From the NCBI GenBank assembly GCA_034687125.1, contig JAQGBZ010000127.1, positions 98,063-162,062 on the forward strand: a DNA stretch of 64,000 bases, in the 5' to 3' direction. The position numbers and the translations under genes were made by a program. Source of the stretch: Neelides folsomi. Its lineage: Eukaryota > Arthropoda > Collembola > Neelipleona > Neelidae. A model generated the notes under the pieces. It had not been told where the DNA came from and did not search any database. It saw only the letters and a list, made by a program, of their open reading frames with translations. Shown piece after piece: positions 35,963 through 49,059 of this stretch. Every line of letters begins with the position of its first letter. Positions within the stretch are counted from its first letter, which is position 1.

Positions 35963-36435
35963 TTATGGAGAAAACAGGAATTTAATTTTCTCAGGGCTTG
36001 AGAGCGCATCACCATGAAGCTTTCTTTGAACCATTTCCTTTCCAAGAGCCAACTTCCGGTTGTAGACAGCGGCATAGGGCAATTCTCCAACAGCGAATTT
36101 TTTGTCAGTCTTGAACTCCGTGGCCTTGGATAAATCTCCAACGTACACTTTAACAAGCTTTCCTTTCACATCTTTCAATTCCCCAAATGTTTTCTCTGCC
36201 TAAATGACATTGAGAAATGATAAAATATATTGTAAATGGATGTATTTATTATGTGTATAAAAACTTAACTTGATAAATAAGTGAGTAAAATAAAATTCTG
36301 TAATAAAGTTATCCTTACTTCTTTCGACTTTGAATCTGTCCCCAAGAAAAGAAATACAATTCTTCCTTTACCATGTTCCAATTCGTCTACTTTCTTTTTG
36401 TATTCTTCATAGCCATTCACTTGTGCTACCTGCAT
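35963..36435 (-). CDS. TXNDC17-like thioredoxin-fold protein lacking CxxC
   Basis: Two exons (minus), 36319-36435 and 35963-36199, joined in phase to give about 118 residues (TXNDC17 is 123). It starts MQVAQVNGYEEYKKKV, then GKGRIVFLFLGTDSKSKE, matching the family pattern GFEEF...GKTIFAYFTGSKD. In TXNDC17 the next residues carry the redox WCPDC site; here the corresponding segment is KEAEKTFGELKDVKGK with no cysteine. After it come VKVYVGD (the family CQVGE position) and a C-terminal region that includes ELPYAAVYNRK, where the cis-proline loop is retained (LP replacing VP). Family knowledge: TXNDC17 (TRP14) reduces disulfides with a single CxxC. This copy should fold alike but cannot be a dithiol reductase. 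It is downstream of ISY1 on the same strand. Confidence 0.72.
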
Positions 36436-36802
36436 TTTTAATTACCTTAACCAATTTTTGTTATATTAGATTTTATAATCTTTAAGATTATAATTCACTT
36501 GAAAAAAAATAGATTACTGACATGCAATTCCTATGACTCAATACATAGATTTAAAGTAATTTAATCAAATCCGCTAGTATAATTCTAAATAATAATATGA
36601 AGTTTTTAAACTACTTCAGGGATGTATATGATATAAAGAGGTGTATAACTATAATCTATTTATTAAATAATGATTTGGTGCTGAAATAAAGAACAATTGA
36701 ATTTAGGAAAATTATTAAAATGCAGTATTTATTTTAAAATAAAATAAGAATTGTAAATCAAAATATAATTAAAATTAATAAACATTATCATGTTCAAATT
36801 AC
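36436..36802. other. Short AT-rich gap between ISY1 and the TXNDC17-like gene
   Basis: Holds the 3' flank of ISY1 and the promoter of the TXNDC17-like gene, both minus strand. An AT-rich stretch with no ORF. Confidence 0.4.
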
Positions 36803-37924
36803 TTAAATCAATCCTAAGAATCTCTTGGCTTCTTTATCGGATTCAGTAATTTCAGGTGAAACGTATTGTTCGAGGAGACGTTTCTTTTTCAAAGAAATAA
36901 TTTTCTCTTCAATTTGAGATTGTGTAGGAACTTGAATGAAATAGCTTTTATTTTCTGCAAGTTTCTTGCTCTCATCCTCTTCTTCTTCTTCGACTGGTTC
37001 TTCAAAAACTTTCCCTTTTTCTTTCAGCTTTTCTCTCAAGTTATCTTCTAGTTTTGCAATAGATATTATTTCTTCCTCTTTCTCGAGAGGTTCGAGAATT
37101 CCATCGTCGTCATCTCTGTATCCATAATAGTCAGCATCAACATCCTTCATAAGTTCTCCTCTGGTCTTTCTTGGAGCTGAATTCAACTCAGGTTCAAAAA
37201 GTTCTCGAACACCTTTGAAAATAATATTTTATTATTTAATTTAATATAAAGCACACTATATTGCAAACACGAGATAGGAGGAACTGAAAATGAAGTTATA
37301 TAATTAAAAAACTGAAATACCAGGTAAATCCTTTGCAGCTCCAAAATATTTATATCCTCTTGTTCCAGGGACTTCTTTGCCTTCATTATCCAACATTCGA
37401 GGACCGGCTTTAGCATAATCGGACCCACCAAGCTGTCTTATCCGTCTCTCCCAATGGCTCTGTTTCATAAAATAAATATATTTTATTTAATAAATAAATC
37501 ATTCATCTTTTATATATCTACATATTACTCAAGAACAAATTGGCTATTAAGTTGAAACCTTTTCTCTGAGAAGCTTATTAATTTCATCATTCAAATCTCT
37601 CAGCTTGAATTCTCCTAATCCGGCATTTTGAATTTGCGATACTTTCTTTGCAATCTCCCTAATTATTTGCATTCTCCACTTTTCAGCCTCGGGAAGATTT
37701 TCACAAAGAGTTGACAAATAAGGACGTCTTTCTGCCTTAGCTCCACCTCGCTCTTCGTCAATTTTCATTTGATGCCATCGAGCAAGTGTAGTCCTATTTA
37801 ATCAAAAAAATTAAATTATTACTTACACTTACTCTGTCACTACCGTAATTTTAAATGAATAACTTATAAAATAATTAAATAATACAATCTTGACTTACAT
37901 CGCCTTTTCCGAATTTCTGGCCAT
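36803..37924 (-). CDS. ISY1: Pre-mRNA-splicing factor ISY1
   Basis: Component of the spliceosome (NineTeen/XAB2-associated complex). Four exons (minus): 37899-37924, 37559-37793, 37321-37459 and 36803-37212, all in phase. Exon 1 is MARNSEKA, as in human ISY1. Exon 2 has LARWHQMK, RRPYLS, EAEKWRMQIIREIAKKV and QIQNAGLGEFKLRDLNDEI, almost the family consensus. Exon 3 has SHWERRIRQLGGSDYAK and RGYKYFGAAKDLPG. Exon 4 has VRELFEPE, PRKTRGELMKDVDADYYGY, an acidic Glu-rich stretch and the end RFLGLI. The full length, about 270 residues, fits the family. The identification is very firm. Confidence 0.95.
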
Positions 37925-38560
37925 CTTGAATCTTTTATTGGTTATAAAGAGAATATAAATGTAAACTCAAATGATAACTACTCCGAATTAACTCTTTAAC
38001 AAAACAAGTTAGAAATTAAATTCCAATTCTCCTAATCGGCGTTTTCGACGAAATCTAATTTCTCATGAATTCGACTTTCAAACGCAACTAAACTTAAAAA
38101 GAAAATGCCAAGTTTCTAGTTTTAGTCTAAAGTAAGTTCTCTTCGTTTCGTTGGGGCGAACATAAACATTACTTCAACTTTAAGCTTATTTTTGTCAAAG
38201 AGTTAACATATTGGGTTGGATAGTAATATGCTATATATGGATTTTGTGTAAACGATGCATTGATTATACCAACATTTACAAATTAATAAGTAAAGATAAT
38301 TAATTATTTTAGCATTATACGTATAATTCGTCATTTGATTAAGTAATATAGTGCAATTTACTGTGTATTAATAATAATAATAAATAACGTTAATATGTAA
38401 TTACAATACAACAGCTTTCCTCCATTCTCATATTCTCACTCACAGAGAAGTAATTGAAATTCAGAATTTAAAAATAAAACCAGTTTACTTATTGAGAGTG
38501 GCAATCTAGAGGAGAGTAATATCCCTTTTAAAAATCAGAACTAACAAAAGAAGCGAGGTT
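37925..38560. other. Upstream region of ISY1
   Basis: AT-rich with a short AATAAT repeat near 38370-38385. Presumed ISY1 promoter side; no further gene seen. Confidence 0.4.
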
Positions 38561-41051
38561 TGTAAGTCCTGAATGGGAATAAAAAGAGCTGTAATAAGTT
38601 TTCCTCGTTCCTTCATGTTCATTCAAAATTACCTGGTTCTGTGAGAGATCCCTTGAGGTGGTGGACTTTTGAGGGGATGATTTTTAATTGGCGATTAGGG
38701 ACGGAGTCTTTTGTCCAACCTCCCCTTCTTTACCATCTGGGCCATTTAAAGGAGCTGGCCTTAAGAACCCGCTCAGATCCTCAACCCGAATGGAGAACTC
38801 ATGGGAAGTTACAGCTAAAGGATTATAAAAATAAGGGAGAAGGTATCTACATTTGAATGAGAATGAATACCTTTGACCACTTCCTTCCACAAAGTTGGCC
38901 TCTTACGTAATCTTCCTGCTTTCTCTAGTAAACCCTTCGATGCCTTCGTCTCTATTAACTATCTTATATAGCCCATTCTCATCTTTCTCTTGTTCCGTTT
39001 TGCATTGCACAATACTTCACATACAAATAAACTACACGAAAATAATGAAATATAATTTTTATTCTTTCTTGAGATTATTTGTATTATTGCCTATACAGTG
39101 AATGCTTCAAGTTTCAAATTTTTATTCTCATCAAATGTCACCCGAATTTGTATTTATTAATTTCTTTGATTTGAAGCATATGATTTATGTATGTATTATT
39201 AATTTTCAACTTACATTAATATTTAATCATTTTTCTTGGAAATTACTGTTAAATGGGAATCTTTGACTTGTATGATTCTAGTGTGAGAAGGTATTCTACA
39301 CGATACGTACAGTGTGATAAATGAGTAATGAGACTTTATCGTCAATAGAAAAGATAATATATTCAAACGACCCGTTCCTTGAATGGGGTTAGTGAAATAT
39401 ATGCATGAGGAATTTCTCTGCGGCGGTTGAGTTGAAAAGGGTCTTTATAAGGGAGTGAGTCATTAATAAAGATTTGCTACACACAGGTATAGGAGAGTGA
39501 TGTTAATTGGTGAAGGGGTTAAGGAGCCGCGAACTGAAGCAAGGCGAAAGGGCCAAGCTCATTTTTCTTCCTAAGTGGCCCTCGAAGTGTCTCTCGAGAG
39601 CTCATTGAGCTTTGCTTGTACCCTTCACTCCGTGCCGAATCCTTCATTCACTCCCGTTTAGAGGATTTTTCTCTCAATGGAGAATTTCTCCAATTTTGAA
39701 TCAGCAAGTGTTGGTTAATGTACGAAACCATTAATTCCCTTCACCTTTTCCCACACCTTTGAGATTCATTATTAACCATCGTCAGATATCTCTCCCCGTT
39801 ACTTCTATTTGTGTTCCCATCTTCTCACTCTCATTTCCCCTCTGGGAACACATGTTTTCGGAAAGCAAAGGAAAATGAATGGGCCGAATGTTCAGAATCA
39901 AAGATCCACTTTGAAGAGAGACAGAAGGAAACTTGTGAGAAAGTGGAGAGACTTTAAATGTATCGCTTGTGAACAAAGTAGGGATCTGCTGAACAGATTC
40001 CCATCCTTGTACGTCGATTGAATGGAACTCGAAGTTCCAAGACGAGCAGACCACTATAGATTCCTTCGAGGAGGAATCTCATTGTTGGGAAGTCAAAGTA
40101 TATTTGCCTGCCATTGAGACGTTATTATAGAACGGAGAGGGGAGAACACCTGCGAGACCATTTGGTTCCACAAAGATCCTCCTTGTGCTCAATCTCAACC
40201 CTTTGGAGAGGAAGTTGAGCTGGAGAGGAATAATGTGGGAACGGAGTAATCCAAGGTAAATATGAGGTTCCTTACAACCGACGCCACAGCCGGGCAACCG
40301 CTCCCCTTAAAACAACAATCATATAATTCTTATCACTAAATTTCACTACTAAATATAATAATAAAAAACCAACTAGGCGGGAACAATCATTGAAATTGGG
40401 AACCTCCCTCTTCCTCCTATCTCTTAAACCATGAATGAAAAATTGACTCATTCACCTTCTCCTTTTGTTTACCAATTATTTATATTGCAATTACTTTATA
40501 TTGTTTAAAAATATCCTATTTCTATTTTTCTATTAACCTTAGATTATCATCATGATATATGTAATAGCTTAACATGCTGTAAATTATAATGTGCATTTTA
40601 TTCACGTATCATGTAGCACAATTATGTATGTTATTAATACTTACCTGGATTAATAAAATCACAAATTATGTTGTAATTACCCAAAAGATGCAATAAAATT
40701 TTTTTTCAAGTTTTACTTATATTTTTCTAATAAAACCAATTTAAGAAGTAATAAATTCCATTTTTCTACTAAAAGGCAATTATATTTTCCAGAGATTACA
40801 ATCAACGAATGGTCCTAAACTCATGACATGACAGTTGTTTAAAAGTTTATATAAAGCCGGCCGACACTCTTTACAATGGTTAATAGGCGGTTGAAAGGGA
40901 ATTCCTCTGATAGGTAAAGGAGAAACCATATGTGAGGAAGAGAGACGTCGGGAGAGTCGTGGATTTAAAGGATTCGGACCCTTTGGAAAAGAGAAATTAT
41001 TAAAAGAAAACATCAGAAGGCGTTTTTTGTGTGGGATTTGAGGCATTTTTT

Positions 41052-41317
41052 CTCCTTTTTGTCACTTGTAAGCGGGTTGAGTTATAGAGGGTATTTGTGA
41101 GTTGTAATCTGTTCCATTTGCCATCTTGCCCTGCCTTCTGGGGGCGAAAGTGGAGGCATCCTGCTCCACTGCCGATGTGTCTCCATAATGAGAGGGTTGG
41201 TGGGACGTAATCGAGCGTTGTGGGTTCTCGGCGGCCGTCGTCACCCGTCTGGCAGGCGGGTTATTGGTGGGTCTTTGGTCGGAAGGAAACTTCCTCCGGT
41301 TCCCCCTAATGAAATGC
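41052..41317 (-). CDS. Possible C-terminal exon, unassigned
   Basis: After an acceptor-like TTTCATTAG on the minus strand the frame is open for about 88 codons to a TGA. It is hydrophilic and Pro/Ser/Thr/Gln-rich, with the pieces PPARRVTTAAENPQRS, SHQPSHYGDTSAVEQ and NSQIPSITQPAYK, the look of a cytoplasmic tail. No partner exon was found, and GC-rich DNA can give such frames by chance. Confidence 0.2.
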
Positions 41318-43520
41318 TGTAATGATACGCGTGGTCAACAAAAGGGGCCCAGGTGTACAGCGAATGGGATTTCGCGCAATGGGCCTAATTCCTTGAGAAT
41401 GCTCCAAGGGCCCAAGTGGCTTTACAAAATATATGAAGGGCCGGTGGTGAGGGGTATAGGTATTTTTATGTATTTATAAGGTGAAGCATTTATATTGCCC
41501 TTGTGACTTCTTGCCCTCCCTGGCTTCCGTCCATCCGCCCGTCCATCCCAGCCTTCCGTCCCTGATGGAACCCTTATTAATTGAACACCTTCCTTCGCCC
41601 TCTTTAATTTAATTTCTCGACCCTTCGCTACTTCTCACATTTGGAGGAAAAGGATGTTGTAATTTCCAAATTTTATTTCACTTTCCGGCCCGCCTCCCCT
41701 GATCCTTTCTCTTTAACTCTAATTGCTCACGAGAGCTCATAGGACACACAATGAAGAGTTACATCCCATATATTACGAGACTCCTAACTAGAATTACTCG
41801 CCAACATGGTGTTAAAATGATGTTGGTCTGCTCGCGTTTAAGCCTCCTAATTTGCTCCTCTCCTCTTGAGGAAAAATGTAGGAAATTTGTTATTTTAGAG
41901 AAGGAAAACGCACGGTGTCCGCCGACACCTTTTGCTAAAGTGAGTGATGGGATAATTGGGTTTGAAAATAAGAGGAATAATAGTATTATCTACATGCCTA
42001 TTATAGACTAACAATATAAATATCTTTCCGTCCCTCACGCCTTGTTGCAAGGCCTGGGCAAAGTTTAAAAAATGATGATCGAGTGACTTGCAGTTCCATT
42101 GCAAATTAAGGAAACGAACCCATTTCCTATTAGCCGAAATGGAGGAATTGGATATGCCAATAAAGGAGACCTTTAAGGAGTCCAGGTGAGAGTGTTTGGG
42201 ATGGCATTTGGGTGCTCAGATGTCAGGGAAAGTTTTGGAGTGAAAAGGGATTCTTTAGTTGGATGAGGTTACCTTGTTGCTGCAACAGAGGTTTCCGATC
42301 CACGAACAATGGGGCCGGCCGATTGCTCAGAAAACTCTCGGAATCTCCGCGACTCCCTTCGTCCAAAAGGCCTCGTAAACGAGGGAAGGAAGAAGACGAA
42401 GGCAACTGCTCAGGGTAATGAGGCCCAACAGAGGGATGACGCAAGAAAGAGATGTTTTCATTCTATCCAATGGCTATTTATGACAATGACCCCACCGATG
42501 GCCGGGAAGAAAGAAGCCATCTGGTCATGCCGTGGCCAACATTGTTCGCTCTTAGCAGCTGACATCTTTGCCCACCCCGCTGCCCGGTCAGTCAAAAACT
42601 CCCTACTGCATAACTTATTTTCGGACTCCATCTGCCAGACCACCTTTGACATTGACATTGCAATTCCTTCTAATAATACAATAATAACCTTCACCTCGAA
42701 CCCTCAACGCTACTGTGTAAATAGTCACATTGTAACATTGCATTGTATGCACCGACTCTTGTTCTCACTTCTGTCTTTTTAACCTTTTCCATTCCCATTA
42801 TGTCAATCGGCCAATTGGTATTAAAATGTAGTTTTGCTGGTTTATCCTAAAAGTTTAAACAGGCGGCATATTGTCAAAACATTAAGGAAATTGATTACAT
42901 CTAAAATACTTATATGTGAATTACAAGTAACAGCCTCGCAACTGGCCATTGTTAAAATTTCTTGATAATTGAATTCATGTAAATCGTTCCTTAAATAACT
43001 TGGAAAGGAAACGCATGATCAAAATATGCTTTTATGTTATTTAATCTATCAGATGGCTTACGTGCCACAAGTATTATTCAATTTACTAGAATTATTCAAA
43101 GAACAAAAATAGAATTTCCTACCCTAATTACACCACTCAAATAAAATTATTCAAAGCACATTTTTGAACATATTGCTCGACAGATGAGTTTATGTAACAC
43201 ATTGTCTGGACAAGTAAATAGGTAGAATGTATTGCCTGGGCCTGCATGAGAATTTGTTTCATTGGGATCATGAAGGAAGGTTGAAGTATCCAATTTGATC
43301 CTGCCCTCATTCCACACAACAAAAACAAGAAGTTTTTTAAATTGAAATGAAACAGATATAAAAAAAGTCACCTTGGATTGTTGAACCATTTGGTCGTTGT
43401 AAGGAGAAATGATTGATGGTGTGATATTTAAATAGTGTACCTGTTTATCCTCTGGAGTAAGAGTCTCATTATCTCGATTGATTATAGTGTTTATTTGACT
43501 CTGAGATTCCACAACATATG

Positions 43521-43560
43521 CTTTCATCTCCTTTCATCTCCTTTCTTCTCCTTTCTTCAC
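43521..43560. repeat. 10-bp pyrimidine tandem repeat, four units
   Basis: Four head-to-tail units of the type CTTTCATCTC / CTTTCTTCTC. A short polypyrimidine minisatellite. Confidence 0.8.
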
Positions 43561-45591
43561 CCCGCACAAAGAGATATCTCGCCACAATGCACATGTGCTA
43601 TTCCAATTGTCCTCTCATTCACCCTTCCTTGGCATCTTCCAGGGATCGGGTTGAGTGGCTCTATCATGGCCGTGTATCTCCGATATCACGAGTCATGCTG
43701 ATGGTGTTATGAATGCAGAACCAGGGGCCCTGACGACTCGCCTGGAAGACTCCGCGGAGCCCGAAGGAAGTCACCTGTTCTCCCTTCATTTCCATTCCAG
43801 ATGGGGGATGGGCTGAGATTTCGGATTGCACTGGGATCCGTTTCCGTCGGCGATGGGAAAGAGCGACAAGAGGAGCCATACACCTGTCTTCCAACGCCAA
43901 CTGCCAAATTCCACAACAATGAGAGTCGTGGGGGAAATGAATGCATAGACTCTGTTGGGACCAGTTAATAAAGCTCCTTCCACACTTGGCCTGTCTTCCC
44001 TGCACACGGTGATGCTAATTCGAGTCTTCGCTCCGAAGATTCGCCCTTTGAGCCTCTTCGACTAAAATAATTCTCATCCACCACTATTCGTTTCCGGCCT
44101 CTCGTCACGCGAACACTTTTAAAACAATGAAAGGAGAAAGCTGAAGACAACGTTGACTCTTTTAATTCTTTCTTTACTCGCTTTTTTCGTCTTTTTCATT
44201 CCCGAGACAAAAATACTACAACATTTCAACTGACTTTTCAAGCAAACGGAAAAGACTGACATGTCAATTGAAAAAGCATTTGTAGGCATTTGCAGGCTTA
44301 AAATCGTCAGTGAATCGACATTTTACAAAGTTAGCAACCAATTGTTACAAATTGAACAACACTTGTACTAATAAACAATTTCATTATGTTTTCGATAGAA
44401 CTAAACAAAAAACAGGGAATTCGTTCATTTATTAGATAAGTTAAATGAAGGAGCATTAACACAATAAATTAATTGATTACTAATATAGAGAATAATAAAA
44501 TGAATTTTCAGTTTTCAGACAAAATCGACAATGTTAAAAGTTTTTTAAAGATTTGATTAATTTATTTTTCAATAAATATCAAATTTTAATAAAAATGTGA
44601 ATGAATGAACTTCATTATTTTTATCAAATTGACTTTGTATCCTTTAAGAACTCTGCGAACCTGAAAAGTACACCTGCCTTGTTCATCCTCCTTATGCGAA
44701 GGGAGCAGCGGAGCTTAAACCTTATTCTCTCACCCAACAACTCTCTTCGCTTCACTCACCTTCTCCTTAAAATAAACATCTGGACAGGATTAAAAAAATT
44801 AAATATTTCAATCTTAATTTTATTATTCTTCTCACTAATAAGTTGTCAAATATCATTTAAAATAGACCTGATTAAACTTCTTTAAACATTGTTTAACTTT
44901 AAAAATTACAATAAAAGCCTTTTCTCTCCACGTAGCAAGATATAGGGCAAATTTAACAAGATTATGTTATTAAATCTTGGATAGTTATGTAAAAAATGAG
45001 TAGCTGCGTATAAAATAAAGATTACAAGATAGAAGAGCAGTGGAGGAAGATATCGCTTTTTTCATCAAAAGACCAGCCGGAATTCCGGACAGAAGCATTT
45101 GGCTTCTTCAACCTCTATTTTTCTGCTAAGATTTGGCCAATCTTGACTCAAAGTGTTCCACTCTGGTGTTGAGTAAATCAGTTTGTTTCGAGTTAAAAAA
45201 CACAATGCAATCTCTTTACGCGTTTAATTCATGGGGGATGAGGGAGAAAGACGTTAAGGGCCGGCTGCGTCCTGCGTCTAAATTCTCCTTACCGGCATCC
45301 GGTCTCATTGAAAGGAGTTAGAATGAGGCACAGGTGGGTTTCATTATAACAAAATCAACCTGCCGCATCTGCATCTCGTCAGGAAAATTTCTCAGGTGAG
45401 ACAAGGTCAAGGAAATGAGACACTTACGCCTATAATTACTCAGCACTATTTTCTAAGTGAAAATTAACTTGTCCAGATGCCAGGCTAGTATTTAGCCTTT
45501 TTTGTTACTTTGTCCTTCCTTGTGTCCTTTGTTATCGAATGCACTAGCCCGTACAGGCATTCACATCTCGTTGCGAATAATTGAACATGTA

Positions 45592-45965
45592 CAGGTTGGG
45601 CGTTATAGTTCACGGCCTCTTTAACCAATAATTACTTTTAAGCTTATGAACGAATATTCATCAAAATTAAAGGATACACTCTTTATATAACATGTTATAA
45701 GCGACTAAGTTTTATTTTGAGATTTGAGCTCCATTTGCTTCGATGCAACGCCACATTCGAGTTTCAACAGATTCACAAGAATTTCTACACATTTCTGTGG
45801 GGATTTCATCAAAGGCTTCAATGATACAATTTTTTAATTCAGTGATAGTTGTAGGACTGATTTAATATATTCTCCATCGGATTATCATTATTAAAGTTTT
45901 TATATATTAATTAATCTTAAAGTTATCGTTAATTAAAGAGGCCGTGAACTATAACGCCCACCCTG
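45592..45965 (-). mobile_element. 374-bp TA-flanked mariner-like element
   Basis: The ends are inverted repeats of about 33 bp, CAGGKTGGGCGTTATAGTTC onward, with one mismatch; TA lies on each side. The minus strand keeps the C-terminal tail of a transposase: TELKNCIIEAFDEIPTEM and then RMWRCIEANGAQ before a stop, the pattern that ends many IS630/Tc1/mariner transposases. The catalytic region is absent, so it is a non-autonomous deletion derivative. Confidence 0.82.
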
Positions 45966-48900
45966 TATAAATTACAAGAAAAGCTTCAATTACAAGATTT
46001 TATCCTTCTTTACAAGCTATTAGCATCCTCCTGTTGTTACATTTACCCCTTTCTCATCTGAGAAAAACATCTTGTTTTACCTTTTAGATTCACTTCATAT
46101 TGATTTAATGGAGACCTGTGGACATCAATCAGAAAGCATGGCAAATACAACAATTTTCATTGTGAGTTAGGCGACTGCAAATAATGTCTCATTGTGTAAA
46201 GTTTAGATCTTTAAAGTCTACGAACTTTAAGCTATGCGTATGTGTATTGTATAAAGAGATTGAAAATAAACTGATGCCTTCGTGTGAGAGAACTGGATTG
46301 ATGAGTAGTGGGGAGTTTTGTTTGAAGAGAAGGACAAACAAAGAGATAGGATCAACAATGTTTGGAATGAGGTTCGGATATTGAGATGAGATTCGCGATA
46401 AGGAGTAGAGGGACTTTCTGACTCCCTTAGCAATCTCCTTCAGTAATGAGTCGGGACGAGAGTTCTCATTTCAAACCCAAGTTTAAAACTTTGCATACGC
46501 TGTCCTCCAAGAGTGACAGAGACAAAGGCGGGAGTTGGGTTCGATTCTGCTCTCAACTGTGTCCATACCTCAAAGGAGTTTTCCGCAGTTGGCTCCAAAT
46601 ACTTTCCCTCTCTCCAAGGAGGATCTCTGGCTCATGTACATAACCCTCTCTAAAATAAATGTCTCTAATGATCTGTAACAAGTGAGGATAGACAGAATGC
46701 TCACAATAGACACCCTTCTCACATTTCCCAACAGCCCCTTAAATGGACCAAGAGAGAAGCTGTGAAAGCTTCGTTAAGATTGTGTAACCAAAGTGCATAC
46801 CTTGAGTACTTCAAGAGACAAAGATTCCAAAGAGATGCTTATATATTATAAGGATTAAAATAAAATCTTCGCCATATTTTTAAAGTGGGAAACGCCATTA
46901 TTCATAGTTAATTAATATTATTTAACATTGTTGAAATGAATGGATTAAAGTACTTTTAAAATCTTCAATCAAGATTTATTGATCAATCAATGTTAATGCA
47001 AGGGTTAGAGTGAGAGAAAGAGTGTGATTAAAGAATTGTTAGATTGGTGTGAGTCAGCGGAGGTCTGGGTGACGGTTCCGGATTGCGGAGGGGCTTTTGT
47101 GCAAATGGTGGGATTACGACGAGATTTCGGGTACAATAAAGTCAGTCCCGGCCTCCGCACCCACTCCATCATTATTCATGGGCATTTACCCCAACAGCCC
47201 CTCAGTCAATCCCATCATGATACAGATTCAGATATTGGACTCACCCTACGCAACTCATCAGGGCTTCACCCCTTCGTTCACTGTCTCTTTAGAAGAGTTA
47301 ATCATCGAATTCAACTTTATTCTCTCATACTTTAGCCCAATAGACCACCATTTATTAATCCTTAAGCAAACCAAAATATTTACAATGAGGGTAAATAGAG
47401 TAAACGTTAAACAAAGTACAAATACTAGAAGGTACGAAATAAGTAAAATATCTTTAGTTTATCGTATTTGAACATACTTTACCATACTTCAACCATGTTT
47501 TTTATATTCCAAGGAAAATTAACTTTAGGATATTTGAAGTGTATGAAGAGGCGTGACTTTGGTTATCTCTTAACATGGGAGTGTGAAAATTGACAAAATT
47601 AGTTATGAGGATGTCAAGAGATTTCTTGGAAGGTTATTGAAGTTTCGAAGTGTGTTTGGGCTTCGATGATCGAAATGAGCTCATGGACCATGTAAAGAGT
47701 ATGAGGAATGCGAGTTTATTTTGAGTCTAGACTGACGAGGTGAGTTAATCATCGAATTTCAATCCGGTGGCCAAATGTGCAATGTGTGCAATTTGGCTCA
47801 TCCACACGAGTCATCCGAAATTAGAAGCCATCGATAATGTGAAATTGGAGACTCTGCCTCTCCCGCCCTCATTTGATTAAAACTGGGTGAACAGAATGAA
47901 CAGATGGCTAAAGGGACAATCCAATCCCTCTAAAATAAAATCTCTTTTTACCAATTTTTTTAAATTCCGCTTGGATTGCTTTTTTGGGCCCAAATGGCAA
48001 ACTAAAATGATTACGTAATCTAAATCTTTATAATAAAGTAATTCTTCCAAAATCCACACATTTATTCAAACAAAAGATCAAACCCACATAACTAAAATAA
48101 TAATTAAAAATCTTCTCATGAGTGACCTTTTATAAACAACAATTCTTTGTTTCCCGTATGAAAATTTGCCAAACAGTTCCTTCGAATCCCAACAGGGTAA
48201 ACCACACTCTCAATCTCGAAAATGAAATGCTTGGTTGGGACTTGGGATTGGGATATTGATCCAAGATTTCGGGTTTTTTTAGATTTTGTTTTCTCGTTTT
48301 TTTTATCTATTTGATTTAATTAACATTTCCTAATTCATCCTTTTAAAAACTTAATTTTTAATTTTTGTAAAGAAAGCAGTGTGAAAATCCAGCTGTATCA
48401 ATTACAATTATGGATTTTCATTCTTTGAGATGGAGGTTCAAAGCTTTTAAAATGAGGAGCTTTTAAAAGCTCCACTATGCTTTTGTCACTTGATCCTGAG
48501 GAGTCAAATGAATGAAAATGAATCGTGTAAGTGCAGATTGTACATTCATAGATATTGAGCCATTGTGTGGGGGGAACACGTGCGAACATTTAATAAACGA
48601 GAGATTCCATGGAGGAAATGAATGAGGTTGGAGGAAGGAGGGGAGAGAAAAGTCTGAAGCGAACATTCATATCCCTCCTGTGGTATTCTCCCTTCTGTTC
48701 CGCCGAAGAGGGACACAAAGAGGCTTCCTATCTGATTTAATGGATTACACATCCCCCTGCCTCATAATAATCAAATAGCTGTCTGACTTTTACTCTCCCT
48801 TCTCTCTCACCCTTCCCAATAACCAAATACTTTCACTCTAGCGAGGAATTTGACCAACAATTGCACAGATGTGGAAGGGGACGGCGATTCTAAACTTCTT

Positions 48901-49059
48901 TAATCAAATTAAATCCTCTCCACATTTATCCCCTCCCCGTTTATTTTTTCTAACAAATTAAGAAATACTAATGATGAGAATTAGTATTTCTTAAATTAAA
49001 AATAAACTTGTTTTATGTTAACTCGCTTTAATTTATGCGCTCGCATGTGAGTGTATGTA
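45966..49059. other. Gene-poor DNA with GC-richer islands, block 2
   Basis: Islands lie at about 46250-46760, 47030-47330, 47760-47900 and 48450-48880. ORFs of up to 124 codons overlap in two frames at 47024-47471 and none carries a recognised domain. A perfect 15-bp stem hairpin is at 48958-48994. Confidence 0.4.
48958..48994. repeat. Perfect 15-bp hairpin
   Basis: TTAAGAAATACTAAT, a 7-base spacer GATGAGA, then the exact reverse complement. Could fold in RNA or cruciform DNA. It lies between GC-richer patches and is not linked to an ORF. Confidence 0.8.

Larger units (their letters stand above)
38561..45590. other. Gene-poor DNA with GC-richer islands, block 1
   Basis: Islands lie at about 38640-38960, 39470-40310, 40860-41760, 42200-42720 and 43540-44110, separated by AT-rich stretches. 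Each shows several overlapping ORFs of 60-160 codons on both strands, with no family match and no consistent chain of splice sites. The best coding candidate is listed separately (41052-41317). A 10-bp pyrimidine tandem repeat sits at 43521-43560. Confidence 0.4.

Noticed and set aside
42309-42782. 157-codon plus ORF, the longest in the right half
   Set aside because: No domain, no splice context, and the same island is open in other frames on both strands; the C-terminal part reads like AT-rich noncoding DNA.
43147-43527. 126-codon minus ORF
   Set aside because: Parts look protein-like and it contains possible donors, but it has no domain and two frames are open; too weak to annotate.
43664-44005. 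113-codon minus ORF with two more open minus frames
   Set aside because: All three minus frames are open over about 220 bp, which points to low stop density rather than coding.
46535-46560. tRNA-like B box (GGGTTCGATTCTG)
   Set aside because: No A box or cloverleaf could be found at the right distance on either side.
47097-47471. 124-codon plus ORF (MCKWWDYDEISG...)
   Set aside because: The first 65 residues look natural, but a second frame of 103 codons covers the same DNA and neither matches a family.
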